From the NCBI GenBank assembly GCA_000437555.1, contig FR901028.1:316573-336525 (forward strand): a DNA stretch of 19,953 bases. The letters are read 5' to 3'. The DNA comes from Acidaminococcus sp. CAG:917. Its GTDB lineage: Bacteria > Bacillota > Clostridia > Christensenellales > CAG-917. Each line of letters begins with the position of its first letter. The first letter of the stretch is position 1. The notes beneath the pieces are model-generated. The model made no database searches. It saw only the letters and a list, made by a program, of their open reading frames with translations, and had not been told where the DNA came from. This document shows positions 1 through 8,134 of the stretch, in pieces. The translations under genes and the position numbers were made by a program.

Positions 1-3000
1 TTCCGCAGACTCCGTCCCGGCGAAGTTCCCACTATGGACGGCGCAGACGCCTTAATCAGAAACATTTTCTTCGACTATAAAAAATACGACCTCGCAAGAG
101 TGGGACGTTATAAATACAACAAAAAGCTGTCTATTGCCAACAGATTGGAAGGGCAGGTTTTGTCGCGCGACGTGGTATCTGAGCTCACCGGCGAAGTGCT
201 TGCGTCTAAAGGCGAAACCGTATCCGAAGCAAAAGCCAACGAAATTCAGAACAATGCCGTCAACGAGGCGTTTATCGTCATAAAGGACGCCGAGGGCAAA
301 GAAGGCGAATTCAAACTCATCGGCAATAAGACGGTTGACCTTGACGCTTTCGTCGATTGCAACCCGAGACAGCTCGGCATTTTAGAAAAGGTATATTATC
401 CCGTCTTAAAAGAGATTTTGGATACTTACACCAAAAAGGACGACGTCATCGCCGCTATCAAGGCGCAGGCGGACGTTTTGGTGTCTAAGCACGTCACCGT
501 CGACGACATAGTCGCCATGGTTGACTACAACATCGGGCTCAGAAAGGGCGTAGGCACCGTCGACGATATCGACCACCTTGCCAACAGAAGAGTTAAAGCG
601 GTGGGCGAGCTTTTGCAAAATCAGTTCAGAATCGGTATTTCGAGACTTGAAAGAATCATAAAAGAAAAGATGAGCGTTGCGCAGGAAAACGTTGAGATAA
701 CTCCTCAGACTCTTATCAACATCAGACCCGTCACAAGCGCAATCAAAGAATTTTTCGGCTCTTCTCAGCTCTCTCAGTTTATGGACCAACCCAACCCGAT
801 TGCAGAGCTTACGCACAAGAGAAAGCTTTCCGCTTTGGGACCGGGCGGTCTTAACAAAGAAAGGGCAACGTTCGAAGTCCGTGACGTTCACTATTCGCAT
901 TACGGCAGAATGTGTCCTATCGAAACGCCTGAAGGTCAGAACATAGGTCTTATCACTTCTCTTTCTACGTTCGCGAGAGTCAATGAATACGGCTTTATCG
1001 AAACGCCTTACAGAAAGATTGATAAAGAGAAAAAAGTCGTCACCGACGAAGTCGTCTACATGACTGCCGACGAGGAAGACAAATACATCATAGCGGAAGC
1101 AAACTCGCAGCTTGACGAGGAAGGACATTTTGTCAAAGATTTGGTAAACTGCCGTATAAAGGAAGATATCCGTGCCGTCGACAAGAGCATGCCCGATTAT
1201 ATGGACGTTTCGCCCAAGCAGCTCATCTCAATCGCTACGGCACTCATTCCGTTCCTTGAAAACGACGATACCAACCGTGCTCTTATGGGCTCCAACATGC
1301 AGCGTCAGGCTGTTCCGCTACTCAAACCCGAAGCTCCTATGATTGCAACCGGCGTCGAGCATAAGATCGCTTACGACAGCGGAGTCATGAAACTTGCAAA
1401 ACACGACGGTGTGGTAAAATACGTCGACTCCGACAAAATCGTGGTGGAAACGACGGACGGCAAAGAGGACGTTTATACTCTTTCCAAATTCCAAAGAAGC
1501 AACCAATCCACCTGCATAAATCAGCGCCCCATCGTAAACAAAGGCGATAAAGTCGTTGCGGAAAAACACGACGCTAACGGAAGACTTATTCAAGAAGCTA
1601 CCATTTTGGCGGACGGTCCCGCTACCGACAACGGCGAACTTTCACTCGGCAGAAACATTCTGATTGGCTTTATGTCGTGGGAAGGCTATAACTACGAAGA
1701 CGCTATCCTGATAAACGAAGACCTCGTCCGTGACGACGTGTTCACGTCTATCCATATAGAAGAGCACGAAATCGAGGCGAGAGACACCAAGCTCGGTGAA
1801 GAACAAATCACGAGAGATATTCCCAACCTTTCCGACGACGCTCTCAAAAACCTCGACGAAGACGGTATAGTCAGAGTGGGCGCAGAGGTCAGACCCGGAG
1901 ATATTCTGGTAGGTAAGGTCACGCCTAAGGGCGAAACGGAGCTCACCCCCGAAGAAAGGCTTTTAAGAGCGATATTCGGCGAAAAGGCGAGAGATTTCAG
2001 AGATACGTCGCTAAGAGTTCCCAACGGTGAAGCAGGTATCGTCGTTGACGTCAAGATATTCACGAGAAAGAACCGTGACGAACTTGCTCCCGGAGTCAAC
2101 AAGCTCGTCAGAGTATACATCGCTCAAAAGAGAAAGATATCCGTCGGCGATAAGATGGCTGGACGTCACGGTAACAAGGGCGTTATATCGAGAGTTTTGC
2201 CCAAAGAGGATATGCCTTTCATGGCGGACGGCACACCTTTGCAAATCGTGCTCAACCCGCTCGGCGTTCCTTCCCGTATGAACATTGGACAGGTTTTGGA
2301 AGTTCACCTCGGACTTGTCGCCAAGATGCTCGGCTGGAAAGTGGCGACTCCCGTTTTCGAGGGCGTAAAGCAGGAAGAAATTTCCAAGATATTCTCGGAT
2401 ATGGGGCTTGTTAACGAAAAGGGCGAAGTGGACGGCAAGATACAGCTTTACGACGGAAGAACGGGCGAACCGTTTGAAAACAGAGTTACCGTCGGATATA
2501 TGTATTACCTCAAGCTCCATCACCTCGTCGACGACAAGATACACGCACGTTCGACAGGACCGTATAGCCTTGTCACGCAGCAGCCTCTCGGCGGTAAAGC
2601 TCAGTTCGGCGGACAGAGATTCGGTGAAATGGAAGTTTGGGCTCTCGAAGCTTACGGCGCGGCAAACGTATTGCAGGAAATCCTCACGGTTAAGTCCGAC
2701 GACGTCGTGGGCAGGGTAAAGACATACGAATCTATAGTAAAGGGTAACAACATAAGCGAACCCGGAATTCCGGAAGCGTTCAAAGTTTTGGTAAGCGAAC
2801 TCAAGAGCCTGGCTCTCGACATTAAAGTGCTCACCGAGGACGACGACGAAATCAAACTCCGCGACTACTCGGACGAAGAACTCGATTTCGACGCCGCCAA
2901 CACCAAGAACGAAGAATTCAAAGAAATCGATATTATGACAGGCGAAGGTAACGTATTTGGCGACTTCACTGCCGAAAAGACGGACGATTCGCTCAGCATT

Positions 3001-3114
3001 TTCGATACGCCGTCCGATGACGACGATGACGCTTTCAATATCTTTGAAGATAAGACGGAAGACGACATCACAGCGTTGTTCGGCGATTCTTCCGACGACA
3101 AAGACGAAGAATAA
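1..3114 (+). CDS. rpoB: DNA-directed RNA polymerase subunit beta, 5'-truncated by window edge
   Basis: This is the catalytic beta subunit of RNA polymerase, which forms one side of the active-site cleft and the rifampicin pocket. The frame is open from base 1 (it begins FRRLRPGE, a conserved RpoB motif), so the ATG at 34 is internal and about 210 N-terminal residues are missing, judged against B. subtilis RpoB. Visible landmarks are the rifampicin-resistance region (757-837, beginning GSSQLSQFMDQ), the ETPEGQNIGL motif just after it, the GRHGNKGV active-site segment near 2161-2184, and the FGGQRFGEMEVWAL clamp motif near 2605-2646. The last 81 residues, after the usual conserved end (EIKLRDY), form a very acidic tail with 31 Asp/Glu and 5 Lys. 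The stop TAA is followed at once by TAG. rpoC starts 12 bases later, as in the usual rpoBC operon. Identity is certain; what the tail does is unknown. Confidence 0.99.
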   Translation, partial: FRRLRPGEVPTMDGADALIRNIFFDYKKYDLARVGRYKYNKKLSIANRLEGQVLSRDVVSELTGEVLASKGETVSEAKANEIQNNAVNEAFIVIKDAEGKEGEFKLIGNKTVDLDAFVDCNPRQLGILEKVYYPVLKEILDTYTKKDDVIAAIKAQADVLVSKHVTVDDIVAMVDYNIGLRKGVGTVDDIDHLANRRVKAVGELLQNQFRIGISRLERIIKEKMSVAQENVEITPQTLINIRPVTSAIKEFFGSSQLSQFMDQPNPIAELTHKRKLSALGPGGLNKERATFEVRDVHYSHYGRMCPIETPEGQNIGLITSLSTFARVNEYGFIETPYRKIDKEKKVVTDEVVYMTADEEDKYIIAEANSQLDEEGHFVKDLVNCRIKEDIRAVDKSMPDYMDVSPKQLISIATALIPFLENDDTNRALMGSNMQRQAVPLLKPEAPMIATGVEHKIAYDSGVMKLAKHDGVVKYVDSDKIVVETTDGKEDVYTLSKFQRSNQSTCINQRPIVNKGDKVVAEKHDANGRLIQEATILADGPATDNGELSLGRNILIGFMSWEGYNYEDAILINEDLVRDDVFTSIHIEEHEIEARDTKLGEEQITRDIPNLSDDALKNLDEDGIVRVGAEVRPGDILVGKVTPKGETELTPEERLLRAIFGEKARDFRDTSLRVPNGEAGIVVDVKIFTRKNRDELAPGVNKLVRVYIAQKRKISVGDKMAGRHGNKGVISRVLPKEDMPFMADGTPLQIVLNPLGVPSRMNIGQVLEVHLGLVAKMLGWKVATPVFEGVKQEEISKIFSDMGLVNEKGEVDGKIQLYDGRTGEPFENRVTVGYMYYLKLHHLVDDKIHARSTGPYSLVTQQPLGGKAQFGGQRFGEMEVWALEAYGAANVLQEILTVKSDDVVGRVKTYESIVKGNNISEPGIPEAFKVLVSELKSLALDIKVLTEDDDEIKLRDYSDEELDFDAANTKNEEFKEIDIMTGEGNVFGDFTAEKTDDSLSIFDTPSDDDDDAFNIFEDKTEDDITALFGDSSDDKDEE

Positions 3115-3126
3115 TAGGAGGGTTTT

Positions 3127-6100
3127 ATGTACGAACTTTCAAACTATGAATCAATTCAAATAGGCATCGCTTCCCCTGAGAAAATCAGAGAATGGTCTTA
3201 CGGCGAAGTCACAAAGCCTGAAACTATAAATTACAGAACGCAAAAACCCGAAAAGGACGGCTTGTTTTGCGAAAGAATTTTCGGACCTACACGTGACTGG
3301 GAATGTCACTGCGGCCGTTACAGAAGAATAAGATACAAGGGCGTTATCTGCGAAAAGTGCGGCGTTGAAGTTACAAAAAGCAAGGTCCGCCGTGAAAGAA
3401 TGGGTCACATCGAATTTGCGACTCCCGTTTCGCACATCTGGTATTTCAGAGGCGTTCCTTCAAGAATTTCCCTCCTTTTGGATATGTCGCCCAAAGACCT
3501 TGAAGCGGTATTATACTTTGTATCCTTCATCGTTCTTGACCCCGGCAAATGCACGGAAATTTATAAGAAACAGGTTATCTCCGATAAGGAATACCGTGAA
3601 CTTTTAGAGCGTTACGACGCTAAAGACTTCAGAGTCGGTATGGGCGCAGAGGCCGTAAAGGAACTCCTTTGCGAAATCGACCTCGAAAAGGAAAGTGCAG
3701 AACTCAAAGCAATCGTCGAAAACTCTCAAGGTCAGAAAAGACAGAGAGCGGTAAAAAGACTCGATATCGTCGAAGCGTTCCGCATATCCGGCAACCGTCC
3801 CGAATGGATGATTCTCGACGTGCTTCCCGTTCTTCCTCCCGAACTCCGTCCTATGGTTCAGCTTGACGGCGGAAGATACGCAACGAGCGACCTCAATGAT
3901 TTATACCGCAGAGTCATCAACCGTAACAACCGCTTGAAGAGACTCAAAGAACTCGGCGCACCGGATATCATCGTGCGTAACGAAAAGAGAATGCTTCAAG
4001 AAGCGGTCGACGCTCTCATCGACAACGGCCGCAGAGGAAAGGCAATCGAAGGACCGGGCAGCCGTGACCTCAAGTCGCTCAGCGGTATGCTTTCGGGTAA
4101 GCAGGGACGTTTCCGTCAGAATCTTCTCGGTAAACGTGTCGACTACTCGGGACGTTCCGTTATCGTTGTCGGACCCGAACTCAAGCTTTATCAGTGCGGA
4201 CTTCCCAAGGAAATGGCTCTCGAGCTATTCAAACCGTTCGTTATGAAAAAGCTTGTCGAACAAAATCTCTGCCACAATATCAAGAGCGCAAAGCGCTTTG
4301 TCGAAAACGGCAGAAATCAGGTTTGGGATATCTTAGAGGATATTATAAAAGACCACCCCGTATTGCTTAACCGTGCTCCTACGCTTCACCGTCTCGGTAT
4401 TCAGGCGTTCGAGCCCGTGCTCGTCGAAGGCAGAGCAATCAAAATTCACCCGCTTGTATGTTCGGCATTCAACGCCGATTTCGACGGAGACCAGATGGCT
4501 GTTCACCTTCCGCTTTCTCTTGAGGCTCAGGCAGAAGCGAGAATATTGATGCTTTCGACAAACAATATTTTGAAACTGAGCGACGGCAAACCTATCGTTT
4601 CTCCGACGCAGGATATGGTTATCGGTTCATACTACCTCACCATGGTCAAACCCGGCGAGATAGGCGAGGGCAAAGTTTTCTCCTCTTATGATGAAGCGAT
4701 AATGGCGTATCAGGCAAAAGAAATCAAACTTCAGACTCTTTGCTATATCAGATTTAAAAAGCAAAGAGAGGACGGCACGGTAGAATCGAAAATTTTGCAC
4801 ACCACTTTGGGCAGATGCATTTTCGATAAGGCCTTGCCACAGGATATACGTCTCGGCGGTATTGACCGCTCCAAAGCCGAAAACTTTATCGGTCTCGAAA
4901 TAGAGGGCTTGCTCGGAAAGGCGTGTCTTGTCGAACAGACTCAGCTGTCAGAAATTTTCGAGGCATTCAAGGGTGCGACGGTCAGCGACGAACTCATCGC
5001 TAAATTTGAGAATATAATGAAGGGCATTACCAAAATCGACAAGGTAAAGGCTCAGAAGATAATCGACTTTATTGCCGAAAAGAACATCGAAAAACTTGAA
5101 GAATTCGACGAATTCGGCGCAACCTCATCTGCCAAGGTCTTCCGCGACGGACTTGAAAAGATACTCGGCAAAAAGGCTCCCGCTGTAGGAAAGAAACAGC
5201 TTTCGGCAATCGTCGACGCCTGCTTCAAATATCACGGAGCAACCGAAACGGCAAACGTGCTTGACAAAATCAAGGCGATGGGCTTTAAATATTCGACAAT
5301 CGGCGCATTGACCGCAAGCGTTTTCGATATGAAAGTGCCTGTCGAAAAGGGCGAGATTTTGACTCAGGCGGAAAAGGACGTTAAAGAGAAAATCGAAAAG
5401 AACTTCAAAAGAGGTATTCTTACCGAAGAAGAGCGTTATAACGGCGTTATCAATATCTGGAAAGACGCTTCAAATAAGCTCGAGGACGCTCTTGTCAAAT
5501 CGCTTGACGACTATAATCCTATCTGGATGATGGCGCAGTCGGGTGCCCGTGGTAATATGGGACAGATTCGTCAGCTTGCAGGTATGCGTGGACTTATGGC
5601 AAAGCCTAACGGCGAAACGGTTGAGCTTCCCGTTAAAGCGGCTTTCTGTGAAGGACTTTCCGTTTTGGAATACTTCATATCCTCGCACGGCGGAAGAAAA
5701 GGTCTTGCCGATACCGCTCTTAAGACGGCGGACTCCGGTTACCTCACAAGACGTCTTGTCGACGTTTCGCAATACGTCATCGTTCGTGAGGACGACTGCC
5801 ACAACACCAAGGGTATGGAAGTTACCGCAATTGAAGAAGGCGGCACCTTGATTGAAGGACTTGCCGACAGAATCGCAGGCAGATATACCATAGACCCCAT
5901 CGTCAATCCGACGACGGGCGAAGTCATCGTCGAAGCGGATACGATGATAACCGACGACATGGCAAAAGAAATCGACGCCGCAGGAATTAAAAAGGTAAAG
6001 ATAAGAAGTATTTTGACCTGTAAAACCAAAAACGGCGTATGTGCCAAGTGTTACGGCAAGAATATGGCAAGCGGTAACCCCGTCAAACTCGGTGAGGCAG

Positions 6101-6939
6101 TCGGTATTATAGCGGCTCAGTCCATCGGCGAACCGGGCACGCAGCTCACGATGAGAACGTTCCACTCGGGCGGCGTCGCAACGGGCGACGATATCACTCA
6201 AGGTCTTCCCCGTGTTGAAGAATTGTTCGAGGCAAGACGTCCTAAGGGCGTTGCCACCATCACGGAAATTTCCGGCGTCGTTCACATTGAAAACAACGGC
6301 AGAGAAATCACCGTTACCAATGCGGACGGCGAGTCCAAGACGTATACACTTCCTTTCGGAGCGAAACTCAAGGTTGCCGAAGGCGATATGATAGAAGCCG
6401 GCGCGCCTTTAAACCGCGGTTCTATCGACCCGCAGGAAATGCTCAAGGTCAGAGGAGTCAAGGGCGTTCAGGATTATCTTACAAAGGAAGTTCAATCCGC
6501 ATACAGACTGTCCGGTGTTGAGATTAACGACAAACACATAGAAATTATCGTTCGTCAGATGCTCAACAAGGTCAGAGTGGAAAAACAGGGCGACACGTCA
6601 ATGCTTCCGGGAACGCTTGTCGATATCTTCACATATGAAGAAGAAAACTCAAAGGTCTTGGAAACGGGCGGAGTTCCCGCAACGGCAAAGAGAACGCTGC
6701 TGGGTATAACGAAAGCGTCTCTTGCTACCGAATCCTTCCTGTCGGCGGCATCCTTCCAGGAAACCGCAAAAGTTTTGACCGACGCTGCCATCAAGAATAA
6801 GAAAGATCCGCTCATCGGCATTAAAGAAAACGTCATTATAGGTAAACTTATTCCGGCAGGAACAGGTATGAAAAATTATAAAAATATTACAACCGTTCCC
6901 AACGTTCCCGCGGCAGGCGAGGAGAGTAAACGAAATTAG
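3127..6939 (+). CDS. rpoC: DNA-directed RNA polymerase subunit beta'
   Basis: This is the beta' subunit, which carries the catalytic magnesium and most of the clamp. The start is fixed by GGAGG at 3117-3121, five bases before the ATG. The N-terminal zinc ribbon has Cys60, Cys62, Cys75 and Cys78. The catalytic NADFDGDQM motif is at residues 449-457 with Asp451, Asp453 and Asp455. The second zinc site has Cys891, Cys965, Cys972 and Cys975. The trigger loop (QLTMRTFHSGG) follows from residue 1006 with Met1009, Arg1010 and His1013, and it lacks the long trigger-loop insertion of Proteobacteria. At 1270 residues the protein is longer than B. subtilis RpoC by my recollection. The extra length includes about 100 charged residues between ALPQDI (569-574) and VGKKQLS (687-693), just before the rim helices. 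metK begins nine bases after the stop. Identity is certain; the insertion is discussed separately. Confidence 0.99.
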   Translation: MYELSNYESIQIGIASPEKIREWSYGEVTKPETINYRTQKPEKDGLFCERIFGPTRDWECHCGRYRRIRYKGVICEKCGVEVTKSKVRRERMGHIEFATPVSHIWYFRGVPSRISLLLDMSPKDLEAVLYFVSFIVLDPGKCTEIYKKQVISDKEYRELLERYDAKDFRVGMGAEAVKELLCEIDLEKESAELKAIVENSQGQKRQRAVKRLDIVEAFRISGNRPEWMILDVLPVLPPELRPMVQLDGGRYATSDLNDLYRRVINRNNRLKRLKELGAPDIIVRNEKRMLQEAVDALIDNGRRGKAIEGPGSRDLKSLSGMLSGKQGRFRQNLLGKRVDYSGRSVIVVGPELKLYQCGLPKEMALELFKPFVMKKLVEQNLCHNIKSAKRFVENGRNQVWDILEDIIKDHPVLLNRAPTLHRLGIQAFEPVLVEGRAIKIHPLVCSAFNADFDGDQMAVHLPLSLEAQAEARILMLSTNNILKLSDGKPIVSPTQDMVIGSYYLTMVKPGEIGEGKVFSSYDEAIMAYQAKEIKLQTLCYIRFKKQREDGTVESKILHTTLGRCIFDKALPQDIRLGGIDRSKAENFIGLEIEGLLGKACLVEQTQLSEIFEAFKGATVSDELIAKFENIMKGITKIDKVKAQKIIDFIAEKNIEKLEEFDEFGATSSAKVFRDGLEKILGKKAPAVGKKQLSAIVDACFKYHGATETANVLDKIKAMGFKYSTIGALTASVFDMKVPVEKGEILTQAEKDVKEKIEKNFKRGILTEEERYNGVINIWKDASNKLEDALVKSLDDYNPIWMMAQSGARGNMGQIRQLAGMRGLMAKPNGETVELPVKAAFCEGLSVLEYFISSHGGRKGLADTALKTADSGYLTRRLVDVSQYVIVREDDCHNTKGMEVTAIEEGGTLIEGLADRIAGRYTIDPIVNPTTGEVIVEADTMITDDMAKEIDAAGIKKVKIRSILTCKTKNGVCAKCYGKNMASGNPVKLGEAVGIIAAQSIGEPGTQLTMRTFHSGGVATGDDITQGLPRVEELFEARRPKGVATITEISGVVHIENNGREITVTNADGESKTYTLPFGAKLKVAEGDMIEAGAPLNRGSIDPQEMLKVRGVKGVQDYLTKEVQSAYRLSGVEINDKHIEIIVRQMLNKVRVEKQGDTSMLPGTLVDIFTYEEENSKVLETGGVPATAKRTLLGITKASLATESFLSAASFQETAKVLTDAAIKNKKDPLIGIKENVIIGKLIPAGTGMKNYKNITTVPNVPAAGEESKRN

Positions 6940-6948
6940 GAGATAACA

Positions 6949-8130
6949 ATGTCCAAAAAATTGTTTACGTCCGAAAGCGTAACAGAAGGCCATCCCGACA
7001 AAATCTGCGACCAAATCGCGGACGCCCTTCTCGATAAATTTATTGAGGGCGACCCTATGTCGAGATGCGCCATCGAAGTTTGCGTAACGACGGGCGTCGT
7101 TATGGTTTTCGGCGAAGTTACGTCCAAAGCTACGGTTGACGTGCAAAAAGTCGCCAGAGAAGTTATAGATTCGATAGGCTACAACGACACAAGCCTCGGC
7201 TTTGACGCAAACACCTGCGCTGTCATATCCTCTTTGCACGAGCAGTCACCCGATATCGCAATGGGAGTTGACGAAGCGTTTGAATATGAAGGAGTCGACG
7301 AATATGACAGAACGGGCGCCGGCGACCAGGGGATGATGTTCGGATATGCATGCGACGAAACGGAAGAATTTATGCCGCTGGCAATCGTTTTGGCGCACGC
7401 TCTTTCCAAAAAACTTACCGAAGTCAGAAAGAGGGGCGTTGTCGATTATCTGCGCCCCGACGGCAAAACTCAGGTCACGGTGGAATATGAAGACGGGGTG
7501 CCAAAAAGGGTGGACACGGTCGTCGTTTCCTGTCAGCACGACGAGGACGCCGATATCGACAGTATAACGAAAGACATTGTCGAATATGTGATAGAAAAGG
7601 CAATTCCCGCAGGTCTCATCGACGACGATACTAAAATTTACGTCAATCCGACGGGCAGGTTTGTTTACGGCGGACCTTATTCGGACAGCGGACTTACAGG
7701 CAGAAAAATTATCGTGGATACATACGGCGGATACTGCGCTCACGGGGGCGGCGCCCTTTCAGGCAAAGACGCGACAAAGGTGGACAGGAGCGCATTTTAT
7801 ATGGCAAGGTACATCTGCAAAAATCTTGTTGCGGCAGGCGTTGCAAAAAAATGCGAACTTCAGGTATCTTACGCTATAGGTATGGCACGTCCGATTTCCG
7901 TTTCGATAAACACATACGGCACGGGAATCATTCCCGACGAAAAAATTGAGGAGCTTGTCCGCGAAGTTTTCGATTTAAGACCCAAAGCGATAATCGACCA
8001 ACTCGGCTTGCAACAGCCGATATACCGAGCGACTTCAAACTACGGACACCTCGGCAATCCCGATTTTCCGTGGGAAAAGCTCGATAAAACGGATGATATA
8101 AAACAGGCATTGCAAAAATACTTGGTATAA
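6949..8130 (+). CDS. metK: S-adenosylmethionine synthetase (methionine adenosyltransferase)
   Basis: The enzyme makes S-adenosylmethionine from ATP and methionine in the cytoplasm, supplying the cell's methyl donor. The 393-residue length is normal for the family. The N-terminal EGHPDK motif (13-18, His15), the GAGDQGMMFGYA signature (123-134) and the GGPYSDSGLTGRK phosphate-binding signature (241-253) are intact, followed by HGGGALSGKDATKVDRS. The ATG is set by AGGAG at 6938-6942, which overlaps the rpoC stop codon, so translation is probably coupled to rpoC and transcription continuous with rpoBC. There is therefore no room upstream for a SAM riboswitch, which often controls metK in Firmicutes. 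The next gene, recD2, starts four bases after the stop. Confidence 0.98.
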   Translation: MSKKLFTSESVTEGHPDKICDQIADALLDKFIEGDPMSRCAIEVCVTTGVVMVFGEVTSKATVDVQKVAREVIDSIGYNDTSLGFDANTCAVISSLHEQSPDIAMGVDEAFEYEGVDEYDRTGAGDQGMMFGYACDETEEFMPLAIVLAHALSKKLTEVRKRGVVDYLRPDGKTQVTVEYEDGVPKRVDTVVVSCQHDEDADIDSITKDIVEYVIEKAIPAGLIDDDTKIYVNPTGRFVYGGPYSDSGLTGRKIIVDTYGGYCAHGGGALSGKDATKVDRSAFYMARYICKNLVAAGVAKKCELQVSYAIGMARPISVSINTYGTGIIPDEKIEELVREVFDLRPKAIIDQLGLQQPIYRATSNYGHLGNPDFPWEKLDKTDDIKQALQKYLV

Positions 8131-8134
8131 GCGA

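Noticed and set aside
406..1128. A 240-residue minus-strand open frame opposite rpoB
   Set aside because: It is antisense to conserved RpoB sequence, resembles no known family, and has no ribosome binding site that stands out.
5470..6285. A 271-residue minus-strand open frame opposite rpoC
   Set aside because: It lies entirely under the conserved catalytic part of rpoC, shows no family motif, and arises from the codon bias of the real gene.
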